A DNA stretch of 64,000 nucleotides from Granulicella sapmiensis (GCA_026225395.1 JAMFSR010000018.1:62001-126000); one strand, 5' to 3'; positions 1-9,882 are shown, counted from the first letter of the stretch. The notes: generated by a model from the sequence alone, not told the origin. Numbers and translations are program-made.

Positions 1-1366
1 TCATAAAGCCCGCATCCATGTGGTTTTGTTGATGGCAATGGAACAAAGTGCTGCCGGGGTTGTTGGCTGTGAACTCCACGGCCACTTCGGTTTTCGCAGG
101 CACGAGCACGACATCCTTATGTACGCCGCGAAGCAGATTGCCACCCATGGTAAGGCGGAGCAGTTCGAAGGTATGGCGGTGCAGATGTACAGGATGATCG
201 TCCGTGCTTTGGTTTTGGAACAGCAAACGGTAGCGCTGGCCGTTATGCAGCGTAGGCGTATCCGTCTGCGGATAGGACTTGCCGTTAACCATCCAGTGGT
301 CCATCGTGCCATGTCCGGCGAATTTTGATTGGAAAACCAACGGCACTTCTATAACTTCTGTGCCGAGTTGCTCGAGGGGCGCTGCAAAGGCTGCATAGTC
401 CCATACCAGCGCTGCCGGCTGTCGCCATTGAGGAACACCGCTGCTTCCGGCGTACTCGATAACGATGCCCATACCTGCACCTTGAATGTGCTTGCGCACT
501 TCTCCCAAGATCCAAATACCCGGATTGTCCAGTTCGACGATGACACAGACGCGCTCTGCCGGAGCAAGACGAAGCATTTCCGCCGCGCGTGGTTGCGAGA
601 CTTCATTGCCATCGAGTGCGACCACCAGCAGCCTGTGCCCCGCGAGCGAAACCCAATGCACTTCTGTTGGGCTGGAGTTCAGTATGTGCAGCATTAGCTT
701 TTGGCCTGCTTTCACACGCAAGGGTTCGCCAAATCCTAAGCAGCGGCCATTGACCGTCGCCACATCATAGACCGGGTTCATAGAACCATCGTTTGCGGCA
801 AGCATCTGGCCATGCCAGTCATGGAGCGCGAGAAACGCTTCTTGATCGTAGCGGGCGGGATTATCTTTCGGGTCAACGAACAGAAAGCCGTGCTGCCCGG
901 TGTATTGCCCAAGCTTGAAATTCGTACCTGCGAAGGTATGCGTGTGATACCAGCGAAAGCCCGCGGGCTCTGGCGTGAAGGCGACGCGTGTGGTCTGGCC
1001 GGGCGATATCATCGGCGTGCCTTCTTCCATGGCACCGTCAACCTCCGGCGGAAGAAACAATCCATGCCAATGAACGATCTCCGAGTGTTTTGTCTGGTTC
1101 ACGATTTCGATACTTGTGCTGCGGCCCTCGCGCAGTCGCAACAGCGGCCCGGGTACTTGTTGGTTGTAGGCGATAGTCTCGAGGAAATGATTCGCCCGCA
1201 CCTCAAGCTTGAGGGGTGCAATTTCCAGCTTGTAATCGGGGTCCGCCTGCTGTGCGCACAGTTCGGACGTCAGCGCCATACAGGATGCCGCAGCAACCGA
1301 GCCGCGCAGAAACTCACGCCGTGTTGTTCCTCGATGGCTGGATGCGCCGGATTCTCTCTTCAGCAT
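1..1366 (-). CDS. multicopper oxidase (3' end outside window)
   Basis: Periplasmic laccase-like multicopper oxidase, expected to oxidise a metal or phenolic substrate and reduce oxygen to water. The reading frame is open from ATG 1366 to the left edge, about 455 residues. A twin-arginine motif followed by a hydrophobic stretch (TRREFLRGS, residues 15-23) indicates TAT export of a folded copper protein. The four copper-binding motifs are visible in order: HWHG near residue 100, HTH in RWYHTHTFAG, HPVHLHRHTFELL near the end, and HCHQQNHMDAGF at the edge. Only some 10-20 residues should be missing. The gene is alone on its strand up to the acyltransferase gene, which is also on minus. Family is certain; substrate is not. 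Confidence 0.93.
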   Translation of the reverse strand, partial: MLKRESGASSHRGTTRREFLRGSVAAASCMALTSELCAQQADPDYKLEIAPLKLEVRANHFLETIAYNQQVPGPLLRLREGRSTSIEIVNQTKHSEIVHWHGLFLPPEVDGAMEEGTPMISPGQTTRVAFTPEPAGFRWYHTHTFAGTNFKLGQYTGQHGFLFVDPKDNPARYDQEAFLALHDWHGQMLAANDGSMNPVYDVATVNGRCLGFGEPLRVKAGQKLMLHILNSSPTEVHWVSLAGHRLLVVALDGNEVSQPRAAEMLRLAPAERVCVIVELDNPGIWILGEVRKHIQGAGMGIVIEYAGSSGVPQWRQPAALVWDYAAFAAPLEQLGTEVIEVPLVFQSKFAGHGTMDHWMVNGKSYPQTDTPTLHNGQRYRLLFQNQSTDDHPVHLHRHTFELLRLTMGGNLLRGVHKDVVLVPAKTEVAVEFTANNPGSTLFHCHQQNHMDAGFM

Positions 1367-1490
1367 TCGTCGCCGTACTCACAATCCATCATTTTCGCTC
1401 TTCTTTAGACGAACAACCTTTCGCTCATCATAAGCGGTGAGCAAAGCAGGATAAGAACAATGAACACAATGTAATCTGCGCGTCTGCTAA

Positions 1491-2771
1491 CTATGCTGTG
1501 AACGCACGTTCCTTTTGTTCAAAGCGCTTCTGCTTCCACCATGTGCCGATGACGATCTGCGCAGGCCGCTCGACAAACTTGCGAACAGTGATCGCCAGCA
1601 GCACGATGAACACATACGAGATCCACGGATCGAAGCGCGCCACGTGGAGCCGCTCCGGAACGTGGTGCAGGTGCAGCAGCACGAACACGTTGAAATGCAG
1701 CAGATAAAGGCAGTAGGTCGAGGTACCGATGGTGAGCAGCGGTGGAATCGAAAATACTCGCGCCAACGGGCTGGGGCCGGCGAGGCCGAGAATGATCGCC
1801 GCGAAGATCGGCGTTAGAAGGCCGCCGTGGATCATGATGTATGGCAGCCGTGGCACCAGGTGGTAGACAAAGAACCATGCCACCGCGAAGCCGCTCAAGC
1901 CCACGATCATGCGGCCGCGCACGCCGAGCTTTGCGGCCTCATGCAGGCGGCCCAGCGTAAGCCCTGCAAGGAAGGTGCAAACGTATGGCAGCGGCGTGTA
2001 CTTCAGCGTGTTGATCCACACGGCAGCATCATAGCGGTTGGCCATGTGCCCCAGGTGGTCCGGGTCGCGCAGCACGTAGATCGAGTGCGGGATCAGGCCG
2101 ACGAGCCAGAAGAAGAGGAACATGCCGAGCAGCTTGCCCGTACTGTGCGGCCAGCGCATGCGGATAAGCCAAGGAAAGGCGATGTACAGCATCACTTCGC
2201 AAGAGAGCGTCCATGTGACAGTGTTCCAGAACGTGGCAAGCATTGGAAAGCATCCCTGCAACAGCAGCGGCGTCAGCACGACGCCTTCATAGAACTGCCC
2301 ATGCGGGCGCACGTGGTACTCGTTGATGACCATCGGGATGGAGATGATCAACGTGAGCAGGTAGACGGGATACAGCCGCGAGAAGCGCGCCATCCAGAAG
2401 TCAACAGAGTTCATCGGCACAGGACGGTCCGCGTAGTTGTACGAAAGGATGAAGCCTGAGATGAGGAAGAAGAAGCTCACGAACACATAGCCAATATCGA
2501 CGATGGGATAGAGCGAAATCCATGGGTGCGCATCCCAGCGCAGGCCGGCGGGCGTGAAGTGGAAGAGCAGGATCGTTAGCGCTAGCAGCGTGCGGATGCC
2601 GGTAAGCCCGGGTAGCGCGGGCTTGCGCTCGTGACGCACGGCCTCGGGCTGCAACGCTTCGGCGGCTTCTCCGGTCGAGGTCGGTGCAGGTTGGTAGATT
2701 GGCGAATCTAAGGGAGCCGGGGCGAGATCGTTCATGGCTGCATCCCGTAGGATGCCTTCGATACGTCCCAC
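1491..2771 (-). CDS. acyltransferase family 3 membrane protein
   Basis: Integral membrane acyltransferase of the OafA/YrhL type, 426 residues, which transfers acyl groups to exported sugars or lipids. After about 55 polar N-terminal residues comes the family's opening motif (GIRTLLALTILLFHF, where His is the proposed catalytic residue), then about ten hydrophobic segments and a second conserved stretch around SCEVMLYIAFPWL. The start at 2771 is plausible, but several internal Met codons exist. It resembles a second acyltransferase at 41.7 kb in family only; the sequences differ clearly. The target glycan or lipid cannot be read from the context. Confidence 0.9.
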   Translation of the reverse strand: MGRIEGILRDAAMNDLAPAPLDSPIYQPAPTSTGEAAEALQPEAVRHERKPALPGLTGIRTLLALTILLFHFTPAGLRWDAHPWISLYPIVDIGYVFVSFFFLISGFILSYNYADRPVPMNSVDFWMARFSRLYPVYLLTLIISIPMVINEYHVRPHGQFYEGVVLTPLLLQGCFPMLATFWNTVTWTLSCEVMLYIAFPWLIRMRWPHSTGKLLGMFLFFWLVGLIPHSIYVLRDPDHLGHMANRYDAAVWINTLKYTPLPYVCTFLAGLTLGRLHEAAKLGVRGRMIVGLSGFAVAWFFVYHLVPRLPYIMIHGGLLTPIFAAIILGLAGPSPLARVFSIPPLLTIGTSTYCLYLLHFNVFVLLHLHHVPERLHVARFDPWISYVFIVLLAITVRKFVERPAQIVIGTWWKQKRFEQKERAFTA

Positions 2772-2877
2772 CGCTGTACACAGTCCTTGAAAAGCGGAAA
2801 ACGGCGAACAGTCATCGCTGAACAGACGCCGCTGCTGTTTGAAAAGACTACGTCCACCCTCATCGCTGATAGCAGCT

Positions 2878-3531
2878 TCACTTCACCTCAACATGCTCGA
2901 AGCCGAGCCCTTCCAGCATGGCTGTCACGGTCGCACGAGCGTTCTTTGAGGCTGCATCCAGAATGCCATCCGTCAACGCGGCCTGCTGCAGTTGCTGCTG
3001 TGCCTTCGCGCGGGTTTCGCTCTCCAGGTTCGGGTCGGCCGAGACGAAGATCCCTGTATCGCGCGAGTAGACGCGGGTATGAGCATTGTCGATGCTCGTG
3101 ACGAAGACCTGCGAGGCCGGAAGCACAAGCTTGATAGAGCGTTCGCCTGTGCCTTCGGTAATCTGCACATCGTCGGGCTTCATCTGGCTCAGGTCGACGC
3201 CCGCGATCGATTCGCCGTGAACGATCATCAGCAGTTTGTCGCCCGCGAGCGCGTCAGGCAGAATCGCGCTCGATTTATCGCCTTCGACGACCGTATCGAG
3301 CGAGTACACCACGCTCTCCAACCGGTTCAGCCGTTGAATCTTGTCGACGACCATCGGTGCGGAAACCACATTCAGTGGACGGCCCGTGATCATCGAAGCC
3401 AGACGACCCGCAAACCCCTGCCGTGCCTGATGCACAAACACGCCCAGGCAGGCTGCGCCAATCAAAAGCACAAGTACAAGCGAGTAAAAGGTGCCTGAAC
3501 CGCGCCGTCCATAGTCGTACTGGGTCGTCAT
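2878..3531 (-). CDS. DUF4230 domain protein, membrane anchored
   Basis: Protein of 217 residues with one N-terminal transmembrane helix (about residues 15-32) and a soluble domain that fits DUF4230, a family of unknown function. The domain starts with VVDKIQRLNRLESVVYSLDTVVEG and contains a pattern typical of the family (VHGESIAGVDLSQ). The C-terminus is rich in Gln and Ala and probably helical. With the tail expected outside the cytoplasm, a role at the cell surface is possible but not shown. It is transcribed away from egtB, from which it is separated by about 330 bases. Confidence 0.8.
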   Translation of the reverse strand: MTTQYDYGRRGSGTFYSLVLVLLIGAACLGVFVHQARQGFAGRLASMITGRPLNVVSAPMVVDKIQRLNRLESVVYSLDTVVEGDKSSAILPDALAGDKLLMIVHGESIAGVDLSQMKPDDVQITEGTGERSIKLVLPASQVFVTSIDNAHTRVYSRDTGIFVSADPNLESETRAKAQQQLQQAALTDGILDAASKNARATVTAMLEGLGFEHVEVK

Positions 3532-3863
3532 TGTTTCTCGTTCTCCGGCCAGTCCGTGGATGGGGCCTGTCTAGAATTCTATCCGGGTGGGCCGCCTACG
3601 CGAGCCAAGATGCAAAAACCTGCATAATTTGACGATATGTACCCACGGCGCAAGTCGGCTGAAACTTTTGCATGCCACAAACATCTCTTGCAGAGCGACG
3701 CTCCGGCGTCGTAACGTGGGTGCATCTCGTGCAACAAGCCCGTCCGTTGGGAGCATCCAAAGTAGGCTAGCTAACGTAGCAAATCAGGTCCGATCCAACA
3801 GATCCGCACACTGACCTGGCGAAGTTCGAAACCAAAGCAAGCAGAAGAACTGGAGCAATTCCC
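3532..3863. other. intergenic region between divergent genes
   Basis: About 330 bases between the divergently read DUF4230 gene and egtB, so promoters of both should lie here. I see no convincing coding frame. A small dyad, ATGCA at 3610-3614 and TGCAT at 3621-3625, could be a regulator site. A GGAG at 3852-3855 is the ribosome binding site of egtB. No clear -35/-10 pair was found. Confidence 0.5.
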
Positions 3864-5165
3864 ATGTTGACACAGCAGCCAATCGCCGCCTCGCTGCTCG
3901 CGCGCTTTCGCGGTGTTCGCCAGGCCACCATGCAGTTCTGCGAACCGCTCACGCCCGAAGACCTGATGGTGCAGTCCTGCCCGGAGGCCTCACCCGTAAA
4001 GTGGCATCTCGCCCATACGTCATGGTTTTTTGAAACCTTCGTCCTCAGCGAGTTCGTCGCCGCGTATCAGCCGTTCAACCCGGAGTTTCGCTGGCTCTTC
4101 AATAGCTACTACAAGTCTCTGGGAGAAATGCCGGAAAAGAAGCTGCGGGCTTCGTTCTCGCGGCCTCCATTGGACCAGATCCTCGGCTACCGCCGGCATG
4201 TTGACGCCGCGATCGCACGCCTGCTCGAACAGACGCCGGAGGATGACGCCTTGCGTCGCATCGCACTCGGGCTCGAGCACGAGCAGCAGCACCTGGAACT
4301 GATCGCCACCGATATCAAGCACGCACTCTTTACCAACCCGCTGCACCCGGCCTACGTTACTGCGAACGCAACCAGCCAGGAGATCATGACTCCGCCGCTC
4401 AACTGGTGTAGCTTTGCGCCAGCCCACCCGGGCATCGTCGAGATCGGCGTCACGCCCGATCCAGCTTCTATCGAAAGCTTTGCCTTCGACAACGAAACGC
4501 CACGCCATCCCGTGTACCTCGCGCCGTTTCGTTTGGCCTCGCGTCTCACCACCTGTGCCGAGTACCTCGCCTTCATCGACGAAAATGGCTACTCGCGTCC
4601 CGAGCTTTGGCTTTCTGAAGGCTGGGACACGATGCGCGCCGAAGGCTGGCAGGCACCCCTCTACTGGCAGCGCGACTCAACCACAAAGTCCGGCTGGAGC
4701 GTCTACACGCTTCACGGCTTCCGTCCACTCGACGAGCTCTCTGAAACGCCCGTCTGTCACCTGAGCTTCTTTGAGGCCGAAGCCTTCGCACGCTGGTCCG
4801 GCAATCGCCTCCCGACCGAGTTCGAGTGGGAGTTCGTCGCCGCACAGCAGCCCGTAGCGGGCAACATGCTGGAGCAGCAGACGCTGCATCCGACAGTCGC
4901 GGTCAACTCAAATCAGATTCAGCAGATGTTTGGCGATGTGTGGGAGTGGACGCAGTCACCCTATACCGGCTACCCCGGCTATAAGCCGCTCCCCGGTGCG
5001 CTCGGCGAGTACAACGGCAAGTTCATGAGCTCACAGGTTGTGCTTCGTGGAGGCTCCTGCGTTACCCCGCAAACCCACATCCGCGACACCTATCGCAATT
5101 TCTTTTCTCCCGGCACCCGCTGGCAATTCAGTGGGGTTCGCCTGGCTCGCGATGGCGCGAGCTGA
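3864..5165 (+). CDS. egtB: ergothioneine biosynthesis sulfoxide synthase EgtB
   Basis: Non-haem iron enzyme joining hercynine with a thiol (cysteine or gamma-glutamylcysteine) and oxygen to form a sulfoxide on the route to ergothioneine. The 433-residue length fits the family. The N-terminal DinB-like half carries a candidate iron ligand in WHLAHTSWFF (near residue 50) and the HX3HXE signature in EHEQQHLE (near residue 138). The C-terminal half is a formylglycine-generating/sulfatase-modifying fold ending with RWQFSGVRLA. Start ATG has GGAG eight bases upstream. The next gene, egtD, makes the hercynine substrate, so the two form a pathway unit. No egtC or egtE is nearby. Confidence 0.94.
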   Translation: MLTQQPIAASLLARFRGVRQATMQFCEPLTPEDLMVQSCPEASPVKWHLAHTSWFFETFVLSEFVAAYQPFNPEFRWLFNSYYKSLGEMPEKKLRASFSRPPLDQILGYRRHVDAAIARLLEQTPEDDALRRIALGLEHEQQHLELIATDIKHALFTNPLHPAYVTANATSQEIMTPPLNWCSFAPAHPGIVEIGVTPDPASIESFAFDNETPRHPVYLAPFRLASRLTTCAEYLAFIDENGYSRPELWLSEGWDTMRAEGWQAPLYWQRDSTTKSGWSVYTLHGFRPLDELSETPVCHLSFFEAEAFARWSGNRLPTEFEWEFVAAQQPVAGNMLEQQTLHPTVAVNSNQIQQMFGDVWEWTQSPYTGYPGYKPLPGALGEYNGKFMSSQVVLRGGSCVTPQTHIRDTYRNFFSPGTRWQFSGVRLARDGAS

Positions 5166-5282
5166 GACCAAGCGAATTAGCTTCACAATTAAAAAACAAA
5201 ACCGGAAAATCTGGCATCCTGTTTTCGCTGGAAACATCTGAGAACGAGCAATACAGAGCACGAGAAACAGAGGCGCACTCTC

Positions 5283-6254
5283 TTGATTACCGAAGCTCCC
5301 GAAGCCGCCCTGCGCGAAGCCGTTCTCGAGGAAGCCCTGACCGGCCTCACCTCGACACCAAAAACCCTTTCACCATGGCTCTTTTACGACGAACGCGGTT
5401 CGCAGCTTTTTGAGGCCATCACTGCGTTGCCCGAGTACTATCTCACCCGCACCGAGCGTGCCATCTTTGCCAAATACGGTCCCTCGCTGCCATCACGACA
5501 GGGTTCACCGGTCACCATCGCTGAACTTGGCGCCGGCAGCGCGAGCAAAACCGGCATACTGCTCCAGCACTTCGCAGATCAGCAGGGCGGCGTGCTGTAC
5601 CAGCCAATCGACATCAGCCCCACAGCCCTCGACGAAGCCGCTGCCTCCATCTCCGAAAAGGTTCCCGGGGTCATCGTGGAGTCACAGGTGGCCAATTACA
5701 TTACCGATGGCTACAGCATCACACGGCTCGAGCGTCACCGTGTGCTGGCGCTCTACATCGGCTCGAGTATCGGCAACTTCTCGTCTGCCGATGCAGTCGG
5801 CATACTGCGCAACCTGCGCGACCATCTTGAAGCCGGCGATTCCCTGTTGCTCGGGGTCGACCTGGCACCGGGAAAGCACAAGCCCGTTGAAATACTGATC
5901 GCGGCTTATGACGACGATGCCGGCGTCACCGCGGCCTTCAACAAGAACGTGCTCGTGCGTCTAAATCGCGAGCTTGGGGCAAACTTCAACGTAGATGGCT
6001 TCGCACACAGCGCCCGCTGGAACGCCGCCGCCTCGCGTGTGGAGATGCATCTGGAAAGCCTCGCCGCACAGACTGTAACGATTGGACCCGAGCGCATATC
6101 CTTTCGCGAAGGCGAAACGATTCACACGGAAAACAGCCATAAGTTCACCGAAGCCAGTATTCTTGCGCTGCTTGAGGGTTCAGGTTTCAGACTGGATCGC
6201 CTTCTCCATGACGACCAGCAACGTTTCGCGGTCGTGCTGGCAGACGCTGTCTAG
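5283..6254 (+). CDS. egtD: L-histidine N-alpha-methyltransferase EgtD
   Basis: Trimethylates the alpha-amino group of histidine with S-adenosylmethionine to give hercynine, the first step of ergothioneine synthesis. The 323 residues match the family length. Near the N-terminus is the typical [18 protein letters not shown] segment, followed by PEYYLTRTE and the SAM-binding glycine motif [11 protein letters not shown] (about residues 80-90). The start is TTG at 5283, with AGAGG about ten bases upstream; no better ATG exists. It lies 117 bases after egtB on the same strand. Its stop overlaps the stop of pyrH on the opposite strand. Confidence 0.94.
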   Translation: MITEAPEAALREAVLEEALTGLTSTPKTLSPWLFYDERGSQLFEAITALPEYYLTRTERAIFAKYGPSLPSRQGSPVTIAELGAGSASKTGILLQHFADQQGGVLYQPIDISPTALDEAAASISEKVPGVIVESQVANYITDGYSITRLERHRVLALYIGSSIGNFSSADAVGILRNLRDHLEAGDSLLLGVDLAPGKHKPVEILIAAYDDDAGVTAAFNKNVLVRLNRELGANFNVDGFAHSARWNAAASRVEMHLESLAAQTVTIGPERISFREGETIHTENSHKFTEASILALLEGSGFRLDRLLHDDQQRFAVVLADAV

Positions 6255-6955
6255 GCAGTTACCAACGAGCCCAACTTTTCACCCTGCACCACGCGTACGA
6301 TATTGCCGCGCTCGCGCATGCTGAAGATGATCATGGGCAGATTGTTGTCCTTGCAAAGCGAAACGGCGGTCGTGTCCATCACCTTGAGCCCCAGGTTCAG
6401 GATCTCCATGTAGGTGATCGTTTCGAACTTCACCGCATCAGCGTCTTTCTTGGGGTCGGCAGTGTAGATTCCGTCCACGCTGGTGGCCTTCAGCAGCACT
6501 TCGGCTCCGATTTCCATCGCGCGCAGGCTGGCTGCGGTATCGGTGGAGAAGTACGGATTGCCGGTGCCGGCCGCGAAGATGATGATGCGGCCTTTTTCAA
6601 GATGGCGGATGGCTCGGCGGCGGATGTAAGGCTCCGCAACCTGATGCATCGCGATGGCGCTCATCACGCGGCAGAAGAGGCCGGTCTTTTCAATGGCGTC
6701 TTGCAGTGCGATGGCGTTGATGACCGTGGACAGCATACCCATGTGGTCAGCCGCAACTCGATCCATATGGATCGCCTGCTCGGCAACGCCGCGGAAGAAG
6801 TTTCCTCCGCCAACGACGATGGCGATCTGGCAGCCGGTTCGCGCTACTTCAGCGATCTCGTTGGCAATTGCGTTGACGAAAACTGCATCGACACCAAAGC
6901 CTCGGCCTGCGGCCAGGGCTTCTCCGGAAAGCTTGAGAAGAACACGCTTGTACAT
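6251..6955 (-). CDS. pyrH: UMP kinase
   Basis: Phosphorylates UMP to UDP with ATP in pyrimidine nucleotide synthesis, in the cytoplasm. The 234 residues show the amino-acid-kinase fold of bacterial PyrH: KLSGEAL at the N-terminus, the glycine-rich [22 protein letters not shown], and [21 protein letters not shown] followed by [11 protein letters not shown]. It is convergent with egtD and the two stop codons overlap inside one CTAG. The usual bacterial neighbours tsf and frr are not next to it here. Confidence 0.96.
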   Translation of the reverse strand: MYKRVLLKLSGEALAAGRGFGVDAVFVNAIANEIAEVARTGCQIAIVVGGGNFFRGVAEQAIHMDRVAADHMGMLSTVINAIALQDAIEKTGLFCRVMSAIAMHQVAEPYIRRRAIRHLEKGRIIIFAAGTGNPYFSTDTAASLRAMEIGAEVLLKATSVDGIYTADPKKDADAVKFETITYMEILNLGLKVMDTTAVSLCKDNNLPMIIFSMRERGNIVRVVQGEKLGSLVTA

Positions 6956-7171
6956 GCTTTTTGAAGTGTACAGGGAGAGTCGCTGCCCGGTTTTCCGGAA
7001 GCAGTTCCATCACTTCCTCGCGCCTGAAAGACACGTCTCCTGTCTATCGTTTTGGCCCTCCGCAGAGGACGCCCCAAACGTGCTTAAAAGCACAGGCCCA
7101 TAGCAATACGGCCTCTCATCACTGCGAAACATCCACCAACAAATGGGAAATCATTATTTTGAAGAAAAGTA

Positions 7172-7200
7172 TTGACAATCGTGTCGTTGCGAGAATATGG
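7172..7200 (+). promoter_or_regulatory. candidate sigma-70-like promoter
   Basis: A perfect -35 hexamer TTGACA lies at 7172-7177 in an AT-rich stretch, followed 15-17 bases later by an AT-rich GAATATGG that could act as a weak -10. It sits 40-65 bases ahead of the TonB-like gene, whose AAAGGAG ribosome binding site lies at about 7222-7228. The -10 match is poor, so this is tentative. Confidence 0.4.
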
Positions 7201-7236
7201 TGGTGATGACTACTTTTACCAAAAAAGGAGATTCAC

Positions 7237-7797
7237 ATGCGCCGTATTCTTGTAGCGACCCTCGTTTTGATCCCGGTTCTGGCTCACGCCCAGGCCAGCA
7301 CCTCGACAGAACAGCCGACACAGTCCACGGCGACGCTCGTTGCCAAGGCCACTCCGCCCGCACCGATCGCTCCTGCGAAGAGTGCCGTACCCGCGGCTTC
7401 CGCCTCTGTTGCCGGCACTGCCGTCTCGATTCCGGTTCACGTTGTCATTCACCAGATCACGCCCGATGACGACTTCTCCAGCGATGCCTTGCAGGGCGGC
7501 GGCACGATCTCTTACAAATTCAACAACGACATCAACAGCAAGGAAACCTCGCCTGAGTTGATCCACGTTGTCCAGGCTGACCTTGCACCGCAGCAGCTTG
7601 CTCAGGGCAGCGACGTCACCGTTCACCTCACCGTGGATACACATGGCGTTCCGCAGAACATCGCCGTCGTCAAGGCTACCGACTCGGTCGTTGCACAGAA
7701 GACCATTGCGGCCGTCAGCCAGTATCGCTTCAAGCCGGCCACGCGCGACTACATTGCCATCCCGGCCGATATCTCAATCGACGTCAAAATCAAGTAA
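7237..7797 (+). CDS. secreted TonB C-terminal-like protein
   Basis: Exported protein of 186 residues. A cleavable signal peptide ends at AHA (residues 17-19), followed by an Ala/Pro/Ser/Thr-rich linker to about residue 65. The C-terminal part (VTVHLTVDTHGVPQNIAVVKAT, then AAVSQYRFKPATRD) follows the TonB C-terminal repeat pattern. Unlike a true TonB it lacks a retained N-terminal membrane anchor, so it more likely acts as a soluble periplasmic relative. The start is fixed by a strong AAAGGAG eight bases upstream. It is a single-gene unit with its own promoter candidate and a strong terminator. Confidence 0.75.
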   Translation: MRRILVATLVLIPVLAHAQASTSTEQPTQSTATLVAKATPPAPIAPAKSAVPAASASVAGTAVSIPVHVVIHQITPDDDFSSDALQGGGTISYKFNNDINSKETSPELIHVVQADLAPQQLAQGSDVTVHLTVDTHGVPQNIAVVKATDSVVAQKTIAAVSQYRFKPATRDYIAIPADISIDVKIK

Positions 7798-7813
7798 GCA
7801 ACACGTTACGAAC

Positions 7814-7855
7814 CCCCACTCTTACAGCCATAACGGCTATGAGAGTGGGGTTTTC
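7814..7855 (+). terminator. rho-independent terminator after TonB-like gene
   Basis: CCCCACTCT at 7814-7822 pairs with AGAGTGGGG at 7842-7850. An inner AGCC/GGCT pair extends the hairpin and a TTTT run follows. It begins about 17 bases after the stop codon and also separates the gene from the oppositely oriented gene to its right. Confidence 0.85.
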
Positions 7856-7874
7856 TGTTTAACCTTCGGCTTTA

Positions 7875-8957
7875 TCACTCAGGCCGTCGGTGCTCCAGGG
7901 TCACAGGCTTTTGTTCTACCGGCCGGATGGCCTCCGCATTTTCCTTCGCATCCGGATGAACCCCGAAGTCCCACACACCAAGATTGACCTCGTGGTCGGA
8001 CAATACCTCCACCAGAGCGTACTCGCCGAACTCCATCGGCTGCACTGGCGTCAACTTCATCCAGTGGCCGCCCGGCAGGTCGTCGGCCTTCATCTCAATC
8101 ACGTCGGGTTGTTTCTTCATCCCGAGAAGCCCAAGCCGGAAACTCTCAACCACACGGCCATCGTTGAGCACCACAAGCCGCTCAAGCACATATCCGTTCG
8201 CGGCATCGCCACCCGAGGGTGCCGCACGGCCCGACGCGCCATGCGTATCTACCGTGATCGCCCCAGCATCCGCATCGCCTTCATCATCCGCGCCCACGCG
8301 AACATAGAAGACGGGATCGGCCACATGCACCTGGATATCGGCGCTCTGGCCGCGAACGTCAAGAATGCGATGCGCGCTCGACGAAGGGTTGATCGCCAGC
8401 TTGAGGACATTGTGCGCCGTCTCCTTGTTCAGGTCTCCGCCTTGCTGTTCCAGGGGAACCAGCTCCGGCGTGCCGTTGAAGGTGTCCAGCACCAGCACGC
8501 TGTCTTCTTCGGGCAAACGTAGCCCGGACAAGATTTCGGGTGTCCGTGCGGAGCGGTCAGCTTCTTCCTTCGCCAGTTCCGGACTCAACACATTCGGACG
8601 CTGCGAACTCGGAGCGCTGGTAAAGTGTTCCCGCTGCCACTTCTCGGTTGCAGGAATATCGACCAGCACCAGCGGAACGTCCTCCGACTCTCCATTGCGT
8701 TCCGCGCTGGTGTAATGCACTACCTTGCCTTGCACCGTATACCCAAGTACAAGCTGATAGCTGCCATTCTTCATGATTAGCCGAAAACGCCGTGGAGCAG
8801 TTTGGGCGGAGCTGCTTGCACCATCCAGCGGCTGCCGCTGTGCCGCAATCCCGCACGGCAGTAGGGCCGCTAGCCCCAGCAGTACGGCAGCACCGAATCC
8901 ACACAAGGGCTTCATGTGAAGAGATGCACTGCGTTCTTTTACCTGTCTATGTTTCAT
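7875..8957 (-). CDS. secreted protein of unknown function
   Basis: Protein of 360 residues that I cannot assign to a named family. It has an N-terminal signal segment (CGFGAAVLLGLAALLPCGIAAQ, about residues 19-40). The exported part starts with a stretch FRLIMKNGSYQLVLGYTVQGKVVHYTSAER that resembles a short beta-rich module seen in acidobacterial secreted proteins. It then has an acidic middle with a DDEGDADAGAITVD patch and a beta-rich end. Met 15 (MKPLCGFG) is an alternative start that would give a more ordinary signal peptide. No operon partner is evident; galU follows upstream on the same strand after about 45 bases. Confidence 0.7.
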   Translation of the reverse strand: MKHRQVKERSASLHMKPLCGFGAAVLLGLAALLPCGIAAQRQPLDGASSSAQTAPRRFRLIMKNGSYQLVLGYTVQGKVVHYTSAERNGESEDVPLVLVDIPATEKWQREHFTSAPSSQRPNVLSPELAKEEADRSARTPEILSGLRLPEEDSVLVLDTFNGTPELVPLEQQGGDLNKETAHNVLKLAINPSSSAHRILDVRGQSADIQVHVADPVFYVRVGADDEGDADAGAITVDTHGASGRAAPSGGDAANGYVLERLVVLNDGRVVESFRLGLLGMKKQPDVIEMKADDLPGGHWMKLTPVQPMEFGEYALVEVLSDHEVNLGVWDFGVHPDAKENAEAIRPVEQKPVTLEHRRPE

Positions 8958-9003
8958 TCTGTTCCTGGCACTCTAAGATGCCACGCCGGCGGGTCGAGGA
9001 CCT

Positions 9004-9882
9004 CTAGAAGTTCTGCGCCTTGAGCCACGCGCGGAAAGTCGGCCCAAGATCATCGCGCTGGAGCGCAAACTCAACCGTCGCCTTCAGAAAGCCGAGCTTG
9101 TCGCCGGCATCGTGCCGCTTACCTTCATAGCTGAATCCGTAGACTTTTTCATACTGCAGCAACGCTTTGATACCGTCGGTGAGCTGCAGTTCCCCGCCCG
9201 CGCCGGGCTTGATGGTTTCAAGCATCTCGAAGATGCGCGGCGTAAGGATGTAGCGGCCGATGATGGCGTTCTGGCTGGGCGCATCTTCAAACTTCGGCTT
9301 CTCCACCATGTCTCTCACAAGCAGCAGACGCGGATCATTCGCGTCCGGCGTGCAGTCCAGGCAGCCATAATTCGAAATCGCCGGGCCTTCGACCACTTCC
9401 GAACCCAGGATGGACGACTGCGTGTCGTTATACGCCTCAACCATCTGCTTCATGCAGCCCTGTTTGGAGTCGACGACGTCATCGGCAAGGATGACCGCGA
9501 ACGGCTCGTCGCCCACAAGCTCCTTGGCCATCAGAACAGCGTGGCCCAGCCCAAGCGCCTCCGCCTGCCGTGTGTAGACGATCTTCGCCAGCTTCGACAT
9601 CGAGCGGGCAATCTCCAGCAGGGCCAGCTTATTGCGCTTTTCGAGTACCGCTTCGAGCTCCCACGAGCGGTCGAAGTGATCTTCCATCGTCGTCTTGCCG
9701 CGGCCGGTAATGATGATGATCTCTTCGCAGCCCGCAGCCACAGCTTCTTCCACGCCGTATTGAATCAGCGGCTTATCGACCAGCGGAAGCATCTCTTTCG
9801 GCATTGCCTTGGTAGCAGGCAGAAAGCGGGTACCCATACCCGCGGCGGGAAACACAGCTTTGCGAACCTTCATCCTCGTCAT
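9004..9882 (-). CDS. galU: UTP-glucose-1-phosphate uridylyltransferase
   Basis: Makes UDP-glucose from UTP and glucose-1-phosphate for envelope and capsule sugars. The nucleotide-binding motif KAVFPAAGMGTRFLPATKAMPKEMLP opens the protein, followed by DKPLIQYGVEEAVAAG and later LADDVV and EKPK; these are family hallmarks. The frame is open back to 9921. I place the start at ATG 9882 because a GGAG lies 11 bases before it and because the family normally has only a few residues before the KAV motif. ATG 9891 is nearly as possible. Confidence 0.95.
   Translation of the reverse strand: MTRMKVRKAVFPAAGMGTRFLPATKAMPKEMLPLVDKPLIQYGVEEAVAAGCEEIIIITGRGKTTMEDHFDRSWELEAVLEKRNKLALLEIARSMSKLAKIVYTRQAEALGLGHAVLMAKELVGDEPFAVILADDVVDSKQGCMKQMVEAYNDTQSSILGSEVVEGPAISNYGCLDCTPDANDPRLLLVRDMVEKPKFEDAPSQNAIIGRYILTPRIFEMLETIKPGAGGELQLTDGIKALLQYEKVYGFSYEGKRHDAGDKLGFLKATVEFALQRDDLGPTFRAWLKAQNF

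Noticed and set aside
1..1408. Several short frames on the left, including plus-strand frames
   Set aside because: They are shadows: one minus frame encodes the whole multicopper oxidase with all copper motifs.
3600..3860. Possible riboswitch or ncRNA upstream of egtB
   Set aside because: Only a small ATGCA/TGCAT dyad is visible; no recognised riboswitch class or terminator-like fold.
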